In this document: positions 1 through 10,053 of the stretch, in pieces | Position numbering within the stretch: position 1 is the first letter of the stretch | Layout: every line of letters begins with the position of its first letter | Assembly (NCBI RefSeq): GCF_030253575.1 | Contig: NC_080557.1 | Location: forward strand, 1,235,001-1,299,000 | Length of the DNA stretch: 64,000 nt | Direction: 5' to 3' | DNA from: Rhododendron vialii | Taxonomy: Eukaryota; Streptophyta; Magnoliopsida; Ericales; Ericaceae | Translations under genes and position numbers: made by a program | The notes under the pieces: generated by a model | What the model saw: the letters and a program-made list of their open reading frames with translations, nothing else | The model's database searches: none | What the model was told of the DNA's origin: nothing

Positions 1-100
1 GCAACACAGAATCATGAACTAGTTTTAGAGCTAATAATTAAACAATGTGGGACAAGCCCTAAAACTCCCCCACACGTTTGACCCCTGACTCCTAGGCTAA

Positions 101-370
101 GAAGCACGGATACAGGATATGAATACGATACGGATACGTGATTTTTTCAAAAAGAAGGATACGATACGTTGGGGGATACATTGAATATAAAAGTAAATAA
201 AAAATATATTATATATAATTTTTAATTCCTAAAATTTCATTAATGATTAAAGTTTTTTATTACGCAAGTTCACCATTTCACAAGCCGAGAGGGATATATT
301 CACGTATAGTTATATATATAATTGTGTCTATATAGTTATATATATATATATATATATTTATATACACACA

Positions 371-444
<74 letters not shown>

Positions 445-821
445 AAGGTTGTCAATAGAGGATATTGTTGATGTGTTTCTAGTGTCGATTGGTGGGGGAA
501 AAAGAAAAATATAGTCCTATTTGCAATTTTAACCCATATATTTTAAGTAATAACATATTTACCCTTGCGCGTATCCGAAACATATCCGAGCATATCCAAC
601 ACGTATCTGCGCGTATCCAAAACATATCGGATACATATCCAGATTGTATCCGAGAGTATCCGCGCGTATCTAAAACATATCGGGACCACCCAAAAATAAT
701 TCTAAAAGCAGGATACTTTAAAAAGCGTATCGGATACGTATCCGGAGAGTATCCGAGAGTATCGGTATCTGATACGGATACGATACATGATACGGAGGCC
801 AAAATAGAGTATCCGTGCTTC
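101..821. mobile_element. Foldback non-autonomous DNA element with GATAC-type subterminal repeats
   Basis: The ends are inverted copies: GAAGCACGGATAC at the left and GTATCCGTGCTTC at the right. Both flanks carry dense degenerate GGATACG/CGTATCC repeats (105-180 and 560-815), and the middle is TA/GA microsatellite. Terminal inverted repeats with subterminal motif arrays and an AT-rich core fit a hAT-type non-autonomous element. I could not find a clean 8-bp target duplication. It is nested inside the TRIM. The overlapping reading frames on both strands are translations of the repeat and not genes. Confidence 0.5.
335..439. repeat. TA and GA microsatellites
   Basis: A TA run (about 335-358) is followed by an almost uninterrupted GA run (about 371-439) in the centre of the foldback element. 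Confidence 0.95.
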
Positions 822-1051
822 ATAGCTCTTAGGTGTAGAGGCAAACAAAGAATCTATAACATAAGGGTCACAAAGAAATAAGGAGCAGTTAAGGAACAAA
901 CTATGGAACAAATAATCAATAGAGTCTTCTCCAAAAGCCTAACTATGATACCATGTTAAACCATACAACTCAAACCTAATTGAAAATAAGAGGAGAGGCC
1001 ACTTAGGCTCATATACTAGTTTTGGAGGTAATAGTTAATCAATATTGGACA

Positions 1052-2692
1052 ACCTCTAGCATCACGAAACTATTAATGCATTTTGTCATTGTTTTAAAAT
1101 AAATTCGATTTTAGGTTGGTGATGGAGACTTGATGGCAATGAATTACGTGTATCCATTTGAGGATGAAGCCTAATGTAGTAGTACGCAACCCCACGTAGG
1201 CAGATCAGTTGGAAAAGACCATGATTGGAAGATTTAGTTCACTGTTAGTCTGTTTGATTTGAGGGTTCTGATTTTGGACCTTAGTTCAATTGATACTTTT
1301 ACTATATTAGTTTCTGACAAAAAAAGAGATCCAGTCTCACATATATGAGGAAGAATGAAATATATCTCAGTGGAAGGTGTTAAGGGTCTTTGGTTGTTTC
1401 CTTGAGTCCCTGACTACTTGGCTACCATTTGTGACGAGGGAGTCGAACAAGATACGAAAAGCATAAATCCTATGCTAGACCATCGGACAAGACTATTATT
1501 GGGACTCTTCTATTCCACTAATGATTGATTGACCGATACAAGGGACTATTCCATGTTTGCACATTCCGGGCATGACTCAATATTTTATTTTTTATGCGGA
1601 GAACCCTGGCTACCTACGGTAAGTTGAAAGGATCATATAGGCTCACCAGCCAAAGCAGAGTAGGCAGCGAAGGAAGAATAGTGATAAACTGATAGTACTA
1701 AAGGATCAATCTTTGGTTAGGTCAAGACAAATTTTGTGATCAATTAGCGGCTAATGGTTCAAATTATTGGTTGGAGTGTGAGGATGAGCCAAAAGAAGAC
1801 TCTTCCCGCCAAGGAGAGCGGGCCAAGACTCCCCACCATCCAAGACACACCTGAGCTAGCTCTATGCCGTTATACACTTCCTAGAGGGCTTCAAACAGCC
1901 CTTTCAGCTGGAGATTTTATTGGCCCTTGGAAGACTGCTTCTTCAAGAGGTGAGACCAGGAAAAAAGCTCTTCGAGCAAATTGAAAATCTATGGCTTGTT
2001 AAAGCAAAAGCTAGCATCACTATCAAGCCTCAGATATCTTGCCTTAAGCCTTCTAAGAAACAGTAGTTTTGTGGTCTTAGTCTCTGCCTTTTGGGCTCGT
2101 GTAGCATTGTTTTTGCCTAGCCTCTTGAGTGGTGAGAGTTGCTTAGCTTAGGTATCTCTTGTGTTGTGACAGTTTACTCTTCCAACAACTTGTTTAGCCA
2201 CATGGGAGCATGTGTTATGCCTCTCATTACATATGCTTTAGCTTTCGGATAATATACACCACATGAATCCAAAAAAGAAGGTAACTTGGATCTCCAGAAA
2301 GCTGCAAAACATTGTCAATCAAACAAATTTACAAGCAAAACATTCTCTCCAGAAGCTATAAAAGTTGGAACAATTTATATGCTTGCATTTCATTGATTGA
2401 ATTACACGGTCAAGAACTGAAGTAAAAACTAACAAACTGATAGGAAAAGTACAATGTTCTTTAATCAATATGCTAATGGCAACCCCATCTGGTTTCCACA
2501 AACAAGCTTTCTGCAAAGCAAGAACAAACGACCCGTAATTTATCTATTTATCTTTTCCCTTTCTTTTCCATTGTTTTGTAGGAAACAAGCATTTTTCTTG
2601 TTCTTCCAAAACTTGGAGTCACTAGAGGGTTTGCCTGGTCGTAACTTCAGGGTCACGGAATGAGTTGAGGTGCCCGCAGTCTGGTTTGGGTT
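1052..2692. other. No gene recognised
   Basis: Moderately AT-rich DNA with only short open frames (for example 1754-1984 plus and 2319-2516 minus) that show no recognisable domain. Minus-strand exons belonging to the exon at 3354-3454 could lie here: two TTTGCAG acceptor-like sites occur on the minus strand (near 2516 and 2305). Joining either to that exon hits a stop within about 25 codons, so neither is accepted. Confidence 0.5.
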
Positions 2693-3156
2693 ATAAAAAA
2701 AAACTGGACCAGGCTCCCATTCAATCTCATTCCCTCTAGTCTGGTCTAGTTTGGGCCATTCGTGGGTCATCCCTAGGCCCATAACAATAATTGAAACCGT
2801 TCACTTTTTAGAGCTTGCCGAGAACATTGATCCGCCCAAAAATCACTTCGAATACCGTTTGATATATAAGATTGCAAAAAAAGAAAAAAAAAAGTGTGCA
2901 ACTAGATTTTTTATTTTGCCAATAATGTGCAAGACTAGATTGCAATCTATTTTTACAATTATATGAAGTTTAATACATTTTGATTCATATCAAACGGTAT
3001 CTAATCAATGTAATTTTGGGCGTGGTTGATGTACTCGGCAAATTCTAAAAAGTGAACGGTTTAGATTATTGTTGTGGTCCGGGCCCACAAATGATCCAAA
3101 CCGGAGGGAAAGTAAGACTGGACAGGAGCCTGGTCCACAAAAAACACGCATTTCGC
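2693..3156. mobile_element. Palindromic MITE-like element
   Basis: The two halves are inverted copies. The left arm contains TGGACCAGGCTCC (~2705), a CCGTTCACTTTTTAGA block (~2797) and a CGTTTGATAT block (~2862). The right arm carries the complement of each in reverse order (2980-3145). Arms are about 180 bp with a ~100 bp AT-rich loop. This is typical of a foldback MITE. It lies in what would be intron 1 of the gene starting at 3454. The open frame 2751-2966 is a by-product. Confidence 0.65.
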
Positions 3157-3353
3157 AACAATCAGTAGTATCCTAAAAGCAACCCATCTAATTCCCCGAA
3201 TACCAAAGACACCCGCATACAACCCCAAAACAGAGAAAACAGAAAACCCCTAATTTCTTCACTAAATTCATTTACTTCGTTTTCTGGAAAAATAAAATAA
3301 AATCAGATAGATAAAGAAACCCCCAAGAATTGGTGAAAAGAAAATGAACTTAC

Positions 3354-3454
3354 TTGAGGACTTTTGCAGAGTGATGATTTGAGAGGGATGAATGTGCGGC
3401 GCACAAGCTGAGGCCGCCACTGGTTATGGGTAGTGATGATGACGTGGCCGCCAT
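3354..3454 (-). CDS. First coding exon of a putative plastid-targeted protein (rest of gene not found)
   Basis: On the minus strand an ATG at 3454 opens 33 codons, MAATSSSLPITSGGLSLCAA and onward. The peptide is rich in Ser/Ala and lacks acidic residues, as in a chloroplast transit peptide (MA start). The frame ends at a strong plant 5' splice site, CAA^GTAAGTT (exon end 3354), followed by a T-rich intron-like stretch. Upstream on the minus strand is a GA-rich leader (3464-3483 is a CT run on the plus strand), common in plant 5' UTRs. The frame is too short to be found by ORF length. No matching exon 2 was found between 3353 and 1052, and a MITE sits in the presumed intron. It may be the truncated start of a gene or an exon copied with a duplication. 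The protein family is not recognised. Confidence 0.45.
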
Positions 3455-3752
3455 CTTTGAGTTGAGAGCTCTCTCTCTCTCCTCGTCGCTGATTCGCTGT
3501 CCAACGAACTAATGGGTGAACTTCTAGGGGTGGAGAAGGATCACGCGCTAGTGCGTGCCTCCTTTACTCAATTTTATTTTATGTTTTTAATTGGTTTGTA
3601 TTCGTTTCTTTCTTTTTAATTTCTTTTCGGCATTACCTTCCAAACATTTTTATGTTTTGTTATTCATCTAGATAAATCCAAATTGTAAAAGCTTTGGTCA
3701 ATGAATTTTTTATTTTTTTTTAAAAACGATCGCTACAGATAAAAATAAACTA
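3455..3752. other. Leader/promoter side of the 3454 exon, AT-rich
   Basis: This holds the CT/GA-rich leader next to the start codon and then AT-rich DNA. I see no convincing TATA box or other gene. Confidence 0.4.
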
Positions 3753-4171
3753 ACAAACCCATTTTATTCCCTCTTTTTATTGGAATTTTCTTCTCTAAGT
3801 TGTTATTATTATTATCATTATTTTTTTTTGTGTTTTTTGATGTTTCCAAAATTTGGTTCATAGTTTTTTATATGTTTAATTTCTTTTGATAAGACGAGTC
3901 AAAGATTAAATTTTTTGACCAATATTAGGAAAAATAATGCTACTACAAACAAAGTTAAAACACCAAAACAAACCCATTTTATTCCCTCTTTTTATTGGAA
4001 ATTTCTTCTCTAAGTTGTTATTATTATTATTTTTTTTGTGTTTTTTGATGTTTCCAAAATTTGGTTCATAGTTTTTTATATATTTAATTTCTTTTGATAA
4101 GACGAGTCAAAGATTAAATTTTTTGACCAATATTAGGAAAAATAATGCCACTACATATAAAGTTAAAACAC
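3753..4171. repeat. Direct tandem duplication, period about 215 bp
   Basis: The segment beginning ACAAACCCATTTTATTCCC at 3753 is repeated from 3968. The copies are nearly identical through to the shared end AAAGTTAAAACACC (3964 and 4171). Differences are a shorter TTA run in copy 2 and a few substitutions. Noncoding, and apparently a recent slippage or unequal exchange product. Confidence 0.9.
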
Positions 4172-4572
4172 CAAAAAAAAAAAAATGATAAATGTTAGTT
4201 CAAACTAATTAACCTTCTTTAAAGCCTTCATTCAAACTCAAAATTAAAGATTGGGGGGTGGATTGGTGTAGTGCAATGCTGCATCTTACCGCCCAAAAGT
4301 GTTTTGGACGGTCTAGATTTTAAAAATGCTAAACCATTGATTGTCGAAATGGACAAACATGATCAAACACTGCAACTTGCAGTGCGCTAGGGGGCGCTGC
4401 AGGGTCCCAAGGTCCCAAAGTTTGGGCATGGGAGGACCATAAGCGTTGGGTCTGCATTTAAGTCCAAGCGTAGCTGGCTAGACCCAACTCTTATGATATC
4501 GAAATCACACACAATCAAACTTGCCCTTCTTAGGGAACAACTTCATTTTGAGGGTATTTTACTATTACTCCA
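4172..4572. other. 3' flank of gene copy 1, no gene
   Basis: From about 4425 (GGGCATGGGAGGA) the DNA matches 27355-27420 beside gene copy 3, and 4530-4575 matches 16141-16190 beside copy 2. It is therefore part of the duplicated subfamily-A unit. I see no gene. Confidence 0.6.
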
Positions 4573-4715
4573 AGTTTTTTTTGGCTGATTTGAGATTTCA
4601 TTGAAACGAAGAACGATACAAGAGCTAAGGGGCGTACCCCGACACAAACAGCCAGTTACAAGGCTAGCTAGATTGATAACAACACCAGGTAAAACAACAA
4701 ACACTCGGATTTTCA
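4573..4715 (-). mobile_element. LINE-like retroelement 3' end with poly(A), copy beside gene 1
   Basis: On the minus strand the sequence runs through GGGGTACGCCCCTTAGCTC and TTTCAATGAAATCTC and ends in an A tract (4580-4573). This is the look of a 5'-truncated LINE 3' end. The same sequence lies in the same place and orientation downstream of gene copies 2 (16190-16400) and 3 (27604-27760), so the insertion predates those duplications. Without a library comparison the LINE assignment rests on poly(A) and shape only. Confidence 0.5.
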
Positions 4716-4917
4716 TCAGATTTTCTCAACTTCCTCCAGAAGTTGACGTTTGCTCGATCATCGGATTACCATCAGAGCTCTTACTTTGGAAAATAAGCCT
4801 ATACAGAATTAGCTTCAGCAAGAGATATATAACTTTTACAAAGAACAGCTTGACAAGCATAGGCTTCAAATTAGTACGACCTCTATCATTCCTTATCCTA
4901 CTAAACTCCCAGCTTCC

Positions 4918-5814
4918 TTAAAATTCAATCTCTTCACCGTGCGTTTTCTTGCACTGGAAATACAACACTGTGCAGCTCATGAAATAGACCATTCTCACCG
5001 TGCAACTAAAAATTGTCACGAAAAATCCGTAAATAATTTGCTTCCATACCTGTTTCTGATTTGGATTACCCCTGAAACTCATACAAATAATCACCGTTAC
5101 CATTGTGTCGGAAAAACTTAGTGCAAGCCCACGGAGCCTATTCCCTTTAACAAGCCCTCCGGCTTTTCCCAGTGCCTGAAGTCCACAACAACTCTTTTCA
5201 ATCACCGAAACCACCAAGGCGACATCCCAAATGAAGGCGAGGTACATCCAGAAAATGGAGGCTAACAAACCAAATGTAATGACGACGGGCATTAGGACAA
5301 GAGGGTGATCCATAGTTAATATCATTAGAGAAATCAGCAAAGCCGAGAAAAGGCCGATGTAACCTATTGTGAAAAGTATTAGATGGAATGACGTGACTAA
5401 AGTTCTTAAACACAACTTTGGGATTCTCGAAAGAAAATCCTCAAAAGACAAGTTCTTATCGCTGTAAGCTATGGCGGATGCCAGAATCATTGTGATCAAG
5501 GAAAAGAGGTAGATAGCCAAGGAAGGAAGCAAATATAGGAATTCAAATCCAATGATGATTTGAACATCTTTCTTGATATGTTCGAACGAATCAACTATAT
5601 TTGTGATATTGGAGTTTGAAAGAGAGAGAAGGGTTTCTTGGGTGAGTAGGTCGCTGATCGCGGTCTTGGTGGAGAAGAACTTCATGAACGAGAGGAAGGA
5701 GTTTAGGAAGATGGAGATTGTGGTTATGGTGGCTATGAGCTTCCCATTTTTGGATATAACCTTTATGCACTCCCTTAGAATTCCTAAGAAACCGAGAATC
5801 TCATAACCTTCCAT
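4918..5814 (-). CDS. Multi-pass membrane protein, array copy 1, C-terminus truncated
   Basis: Intronless frame of 298 residues. I chose the ATG at 5814 because MEGYEILGFLG aligns with the start of every other copy; an upstream in-frame ATG at 5838 adds eight unshared residues. Predicted membrane segments fall near residues 26-43, 85-116, 135-165, 170-205, 228-247 and 258-286. The conserved loop KAGGLVKGNR and the C-terminal YFQCKKTHGEEIE are present. The frame then stops (TAA, 4918-4920) where copies 2 and 3 continue with a Leu-Gln codon pair. A C-to-T change in CAA plus a neighbouring substitution accounts for it, and homology continues past the stop to about 4735. About 50-60 residues of subfamily-A tail are lost, but all membrane segments remain. 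Function unknown; it resembles uncharacterised plant six-TM membrane proteins. It may be functional or an early pseudogene. Confidence 0.8.
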   Translation of the reverse strand: MEGYEILGFLGILRECIKVISKNGKLIATITTISIFLNSFLSFMKFFSTKTAISDLLTQETLLSLSNSNITNIVDSFEHIKKDVQIIIGFEFLYLLPSLAIYLFSLITMILASAIAYSDKNLSFEDFLSRIPKLCLRTLVTSFHLILFTIGYIGLFSALLISLMILTMDHPLVLMPVVITFGLLASIFWMYLAFIWDVALVVSVIEKSCCGLQALGKAGGLVKGNRLRGLALSFSDTMVTVIICMSFRGNPNQKQVWKQIIYGFFVTIFSCTVRMVYFMSCTVLYFQCKKTHGEEIEF

Positions 5815-5908
5815 TGCACTTCTCAAAATTATCCGCACAAATATTGTACCGAAGTTCTTTTTTTGGGTCTATAAGTTGCTTTGTCTGTTAAAGAGAAGTG
5901 CCACACCA

Positions 5909-5917
5909 TTATATATA
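5909..5917 (-). promoter_or_regulatory. TATA box of gene copy 1
   Basis: TATATATAA on the minus strand, about 95 bp upstream of the ATG at 5814. It sits in a block (ATGGTGTGGCACTTCTC) conserved upstream of the other copies, so a 5' UTR of roughly 65 nt is likely. Confidence 0.6.
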
Positions 5918-6044
5918 GGAAATTGATTTTGGCAGTCTAGTTTTAGCCACTGACACATCACTTTGTGTCTTGATCATGTGAAACTATAAAATAAAAAGTA
6001 GAGTGTCACTGGCTAAAAGTAGAGTGTCAAAATCATACACACAC

Positions 6045-7552
6045 ATATATATTCTTCGCATTTTTTATTTACTTATGTTTCTAGTTTCATGGGCTAATGA
6101 TCGAGTTACTAAATTATCTTCCACAAATTCTCCATGATCTCTCTTTGCGTTCATTTCAGGAGATTCGGGCAAGTAATTCCAGCTGGTACCACAAACAAAA
6201 CTTTTAAAATACTACCATTGTGGAAAATGTTTTCATTGAATACAAGGTCAAGCATCTAATCTAAATTTTTAATTTTTTTTTTTTGGCTTGTATTGGAGTG
6301 TTCGCACAATTCAATAAATGGAATGTATTATCTATACAGGGTTTGGATGCTTAGTTTGTATTAATTAATTATTCAAAGCCCTTTGACAATGTAAGCACAT
6401 GGGGCAAAGAGTTGTTAAATGGCAGGTGAACAGGATTTATTGGGATTTGTATGGCTAACTACACGCTCTATCTCAATCAATATGTTAATTAACCAAATGC
6501 TGAAGTTGACAAGAATTTTTTTTTTACTTGATCATCAAGTTGACAAGAATATAGAACAAGAAAATGTGAACACAAAAGCTTTGATCAAAGAAATGTGAGA
6601 AATGTAAAATTTGGACGAATTTGATCGAAAGGGCTGCATATGAGAGTTTAATATCAATTGAGGGACTAAAAGAAGTGACAAATACCGAAGGTATAGTTTT
6701 GAAATTTCTTGAGTACATTTCAACGCTTATCGAATAAGGCGAACAAGAGTCTGCGACCTTCTCAAGTTTCGATGTACTACGAAGTATTCTACATAAATTT
6801 TGGTGATTATTTAGAAAATAGTACTTAATTTGATTCTTACAAGTTCTAAAAATGTATATCATTGTTTCCCTAGTTAGTAAAATGGTTTTATCTTAGCTAT
6901 ATTCAAACCATCAATAATTGGGTTTAAAAATTTTCTTAGTTTGAATTTTGCGTTTGCCACTATATACCTCTCTTTTTTTCACGATTTTTCATAGACAATT
7001 GGTATATAAACATATTTCCTAGGAATGCATTAAAGAGAGAGATTGATATCTAGAGGGGGAGAGGGAAAAAGATATATACTTCTTCTTTTTGCCAATCAAA
7101 TGAGTTAGTACTAAATCAAGAACATGTAGCAGCAAAGAAATAATTAATTGGAGTGCTCAAAATTTTTATTCTAGTTTAGCTAATTGCTTAGTCCACAATT
7201 CAGAGTAGTTCCCTTGAACACACACTGGTATTCCATAGGAAGGCCACACCCCCCACGAGAACTTTATTTGACTAGGCTTTTATTTTTTGGAACTCTATTT
7301 TTTCCGTCTACAAAACTACTAAGCTTAAGCTTGGCGGGTCGTTTCTGCTGGACATAACTCCAAGTGAATGTTTTCAGATCTTACAAAAGAGTTGGTTTCA
7401 CTGGAACTTACACTCCTTAAAAACGATGCTGTTCTTACCACAAGTTCAAACCCAACCGGTACACATCGACCAGTTAAACACAAAATTAACTAAACACTTG
7501 GTATTTACCAAATCTCATAGAAGAACAAAGTTCTAACTAAAAACACACAAAC
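6045..7552. repeat. Duplicated noncoding block X, copy 1
   Basis: Starts with TATTCTTCGCATT and ends at the orphan promoter at 7553. It matches 30195-32773 and 37735-38938 along its length, for example GGGCTAATGATCGAGTTAC, GACAATGTAAGCACATGGGG and GAAGTATTCTACATAAA. Only short frames are present (for example 6524-6862 minus), and they are not shared as open frames between copies. It therefore looks noncoding, or is the remains of something that has decayed. Confidence 0.75.
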
Positions 7553-7670
7553 TTGCACTTTTCAAAATTATCCACACAAATATTGTACTTAAGTTCCTTT
7601 TTTTTTTCTTTTTTGGCTATAAGTTGCTTTGTCTGTTAAAGAGAAGTTGCTACCGTTATATATATAGGGG
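7553..7670 (-). promoter_or_regulatory. Orphan copy of the array promoter, no gene attached (copy 1)
   Basis: From TTGCACTT at 7553 the sequence matches the DNA upstream of the family ATG (compare CATTGCACTTCTC at 5812). It includes the CACAAATATTGTACTT block, the GCTTTGTCTGTTAAAGAGAAG block and a TATA-like TATATATAA (7656-7664). Homology stops at the position of the start codon, and the coding region is replaced by block X. It may direct transcription into X or be inert. Confidence 0.7.
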
Positions 7671-8207
7671 AAAAACATTACATTGGAAAACTCACCCAGA
7701 ATGATGTTATTATGAAAATTATATTCACAATATATATCGCAATTACAAAGAGTTTGCCCACATTCTATTAAGCCCAAGGCACAACTGGACTGTTGTGAGC
7801 CTTCTTATATGGCATGCATCTCGAGCTCATTTGTTTGATCTGAACCGTTTTCTTTTTCTTTTGATCAGCAAAGAAAGTAGTATTTCATTGATTTAAATCG
7901 TTCATTTTGTTTGGCTCATTGGGTCTTTAATCCACATCAAGCATGAATTAAGTTGATCGGATATCGGTACAGACATAAACAAAGTGAATGATTCTGATCA
8001 ATTAAGCTATTGGGTTCGGGATGTGCACCATTGAAGCCTCACTACCGTCTTCTGGGCACAACAAAACCTCCTGTCTATTTTGACTTCCAGTGCATTCCTA
8101 TGTATGCTGCAACACTGGCCGATTGGAGAAGTCTGAGGTTATTGACGTTAGCCAGGTTAGACCAAGTTAAATTAGTACAGAGAAAAAAAAAGTTCTATGG
8201 CTCCATG
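7671..8207. repeat. Family 5' flank Y, copy 1
   Basis: Matches 24814-25500, 32881-33560 and 39051-39720, for example CTTCTTATATGGC and the stretch GCTGCAACACTGGCCGATTGG to ATTAGTACAG. More weakly it matches the 5' flanks of genes 5-7. The open frame at 8010-8210 is a chance reading of this repeat. Confidence 0.7.
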
Positions 8208-8543
8208 TAGGCCTGTCAAAGAACCGGATTCGATCCGAAAAATTCGATCCGAATTCAATAATGTCGATATGATAATCCGAATCCGGTAATCCAAATACGG
8301 ATCGGATTAAATCCCTTATCAATCCGATCTGAACTTTATTTTTTATTTTGAAAAAAAAAATGTTTAAGAAGTTGTATTTTTATTTTGAAGTAAAAAAGTT
8401 TTCGGATCGGATTCGGATTGTTGGATCGGATCCGAATTTTTTGGATTCGGATTACCATAATCGGATTCGAGTATTATTGGATTTGGATCGGATATATTCA
8501 AATTTGTTGGATCCGGATCAGATTTGGCCCATTAACAAGCATA
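8208..8543. mobile_element. Foldback element with GGATCGGAT-type repeats
   Basis: Begins TAGGCCTGTCAAAG and ends CATTAACAAGCATA, an imperfect inverted terminal pair. Inside are many GGATCGGATT/AATCCGATCC motifs on both sides of an AT-rich centre (8335-8395). It interrupts flank Y, which is continuous in the other copies. It probably is a hAT-type non-autonomous element; no clear target duplication is visible. Confidence 0.45.
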
Positions 8544-8660
8544 GACCCAAGCTTTTGAATTTTTAGTTTTTTTTTTTCGATCAGATGTTAGTTATTGGTA
8601 TAAGTTAGATTGCAAAGACAGCCAACCTCCTGCCCATATGAGTTGAACCCGTTCTCACGT

Positions 8661-10048
8661 TGATAGGCGCGTAAATTCTCACATTAGCGCTCCTTAATTT
8701 ATCATTACTAAGTCTATTTATTTTATTACTTGGTGATTTAATGCTTAATTGTTGTTTTGTAGGTATTTGAAGAGTTTGATACAAAAATATGCAAAGTTAA
8801 AATATTAAACGGTAAACGGTGATCGAAATTGGGCCGTTCGAATTCAAGCAAATGGAAGGTCTGGGCTGCAATTCGAGTAATAATTCGGAAGTAATTGGCG
8901 GAGGTTGGTTCAGGGAAAGTAAAGAATTGGACTTATATATGTGTATTAGATGGGCCCAGGTTATAAATTTTGGTTTGACTTAATGGTGGGCCAAGAAGGG
9001 AAAAAAAGGGGAGTCGGTGGAAGTAAATAAGAAAGAAAAGTAAATAGGTTTCTTTGGGGTGGACAATCTACAACTTATAAAAGGGCATCAGTACTCACGG
9101 ATGACCGGGACTTTTTCTGACAGATAAAATACAACTGGGGGCTGCCGAGATTACTTTTCGTAGGCCGGAAGAAAAAAAGTGCCGATCACTTTTTTTCCAA
9201 CTGCATACCGAAGAACGGGGCTGACATCAGGAGGTTTTGTTCTGAATATTATTATTATTTTTTTTGCAGTTTTAGATCTTACGTTGTTACTTCAGTTTCT
9301 ATTTTTTTTTAAGTTTTTAAAGTTATGTTCAATTACTCACATATTGGTAATTTGTTTTAATTTATGTTTTTAATTAAAGTTGTTCGTTGATTTTCAATTA
9401 TTTGTTATCTCTCGTTTATTCAATTTCTTTCTCCAGTATTAGAAGCATGATTCAAATTAGGGTTTTTTGTGTTTCTTGTTTAATGCATAGTGAGTAGTCG
9501 TTCAGGTAGGGTCGCGGGGTGATTAGCACATCGTGGCCAGTTCGGATACTGTTCCTATTTTCAAATGATTAAAAAAAAGTAATTTTAGATTGAAAAATAC
9601 TTCCCGTGGACGAACCCGGGCATTGTCGGAGCCCATGTGAACGGGAGAATGGGGGTCCAAAACCCATTCTTTGCTGCGCATGGGTATACGGCGACCCTAA
9701 GGTTTCGCATCTTGCGGGGTATCTTTTCAATCCAAAATTGAACGTTTTTAAGAACACCAAATGGAGCAGGTTGATCTGGACTGGTTACAAGTGCTAAGAA
9801 CCCTTCGACTGTACCTCATTTTAATTATCTGAAAAGTACAATAAATTTCTAGGTTTTAATTAATCTCAATCAAAACAATAAAGGGGTGGCTACCTAAGAG
9901 CTAACTTTAATACTAATCCGAGTTCCACAGCACACACTTCACCGTCCTTAGTGGATTCGACTCCGGTCTTACCGGATATTGTGCTACGTCGGTCTCCGCC
10001 CTACGCTTGGGGCAACCCATTATTTTAGGACTAGGAATCGGCCAAGCA
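8661..10048. mobile_element. Solo LTR, about 1.39 kb, with CACGT target duplication
   Basis: Starts TGATAGGCGCG and ends GGCCAAGCA, so it has TG...CA ends. It is bounded by a perfect 5-bp duplication CACGT (8656-8660 and 10049-10053). Paralogous flanks at 25793 and 33858 run from GTTGAACC to AAAGAGCG without it. A promoter-like TTATAAAAGG lies at about 9076. There is no pol inside. The length and the GTGGATTCGACTCCGG stretch (9951-9966) suggest a Ty3/gypsy element, but that lineage call is inference. It lies on its own between unique flanks, which points to LTR-LTR recombination. Confidence 0.75.
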
Positions 10049-10053
10049 CACGT

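Larger units (their letters stand above)
1..1051 (-). mobile_element. TRIM-type miniature LTR retrotransposon, cut by window edge
   Basis: Read on the minus strand, a short LTR occupies 1051-954. It starts TGTCCAATATTG and ends GGTTTAACA, and is followed directly by a primer-binding site TGGTATCATAG (953-943) resembling the initiator-Met tRNA complement. A second LTR copy at 54-1 starts TGTCCCACATTG and is preceded by a purine tract (GTGTGGGGGAG). Both copies share an ACTAGT-containing core. The internal part has no gag or pol, which fits a TRIM rather than a degraded copia, and most of it is a nested element at 101-821. The left LTR runs off the window, so length and target duplication cannot be checked. 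Confidence 0.65.

Noticed and set aside
479-911. Overlapping open frames on both strands
   Set aside because: They read through GGATACG repeat arrays of a foldback element; composition is repeat-driven.
1754-1984. 76-codon plus-strand frame
   Set aside because: No recognisable domain, no homologue in the window, no promoter or splice context.
2300-2520. Acceptor-like TTTGCAG sites as exon 2 of the 3354-3454 gene
   Set aside because: Either join meets an in-frame stop within about 25 codons.
4601-4921. 106-codon plus-strand frame
   Set aside because: Antisense to the LINE-like fragment and the tail of gene copy 1.
8010-8210. Repeated small frame (also near 25289, 33334, 39499)
   Set aside because: Present only because flank Y is duplicated; lengths and frames differ in the older copies, so there is no sign of protein selection.
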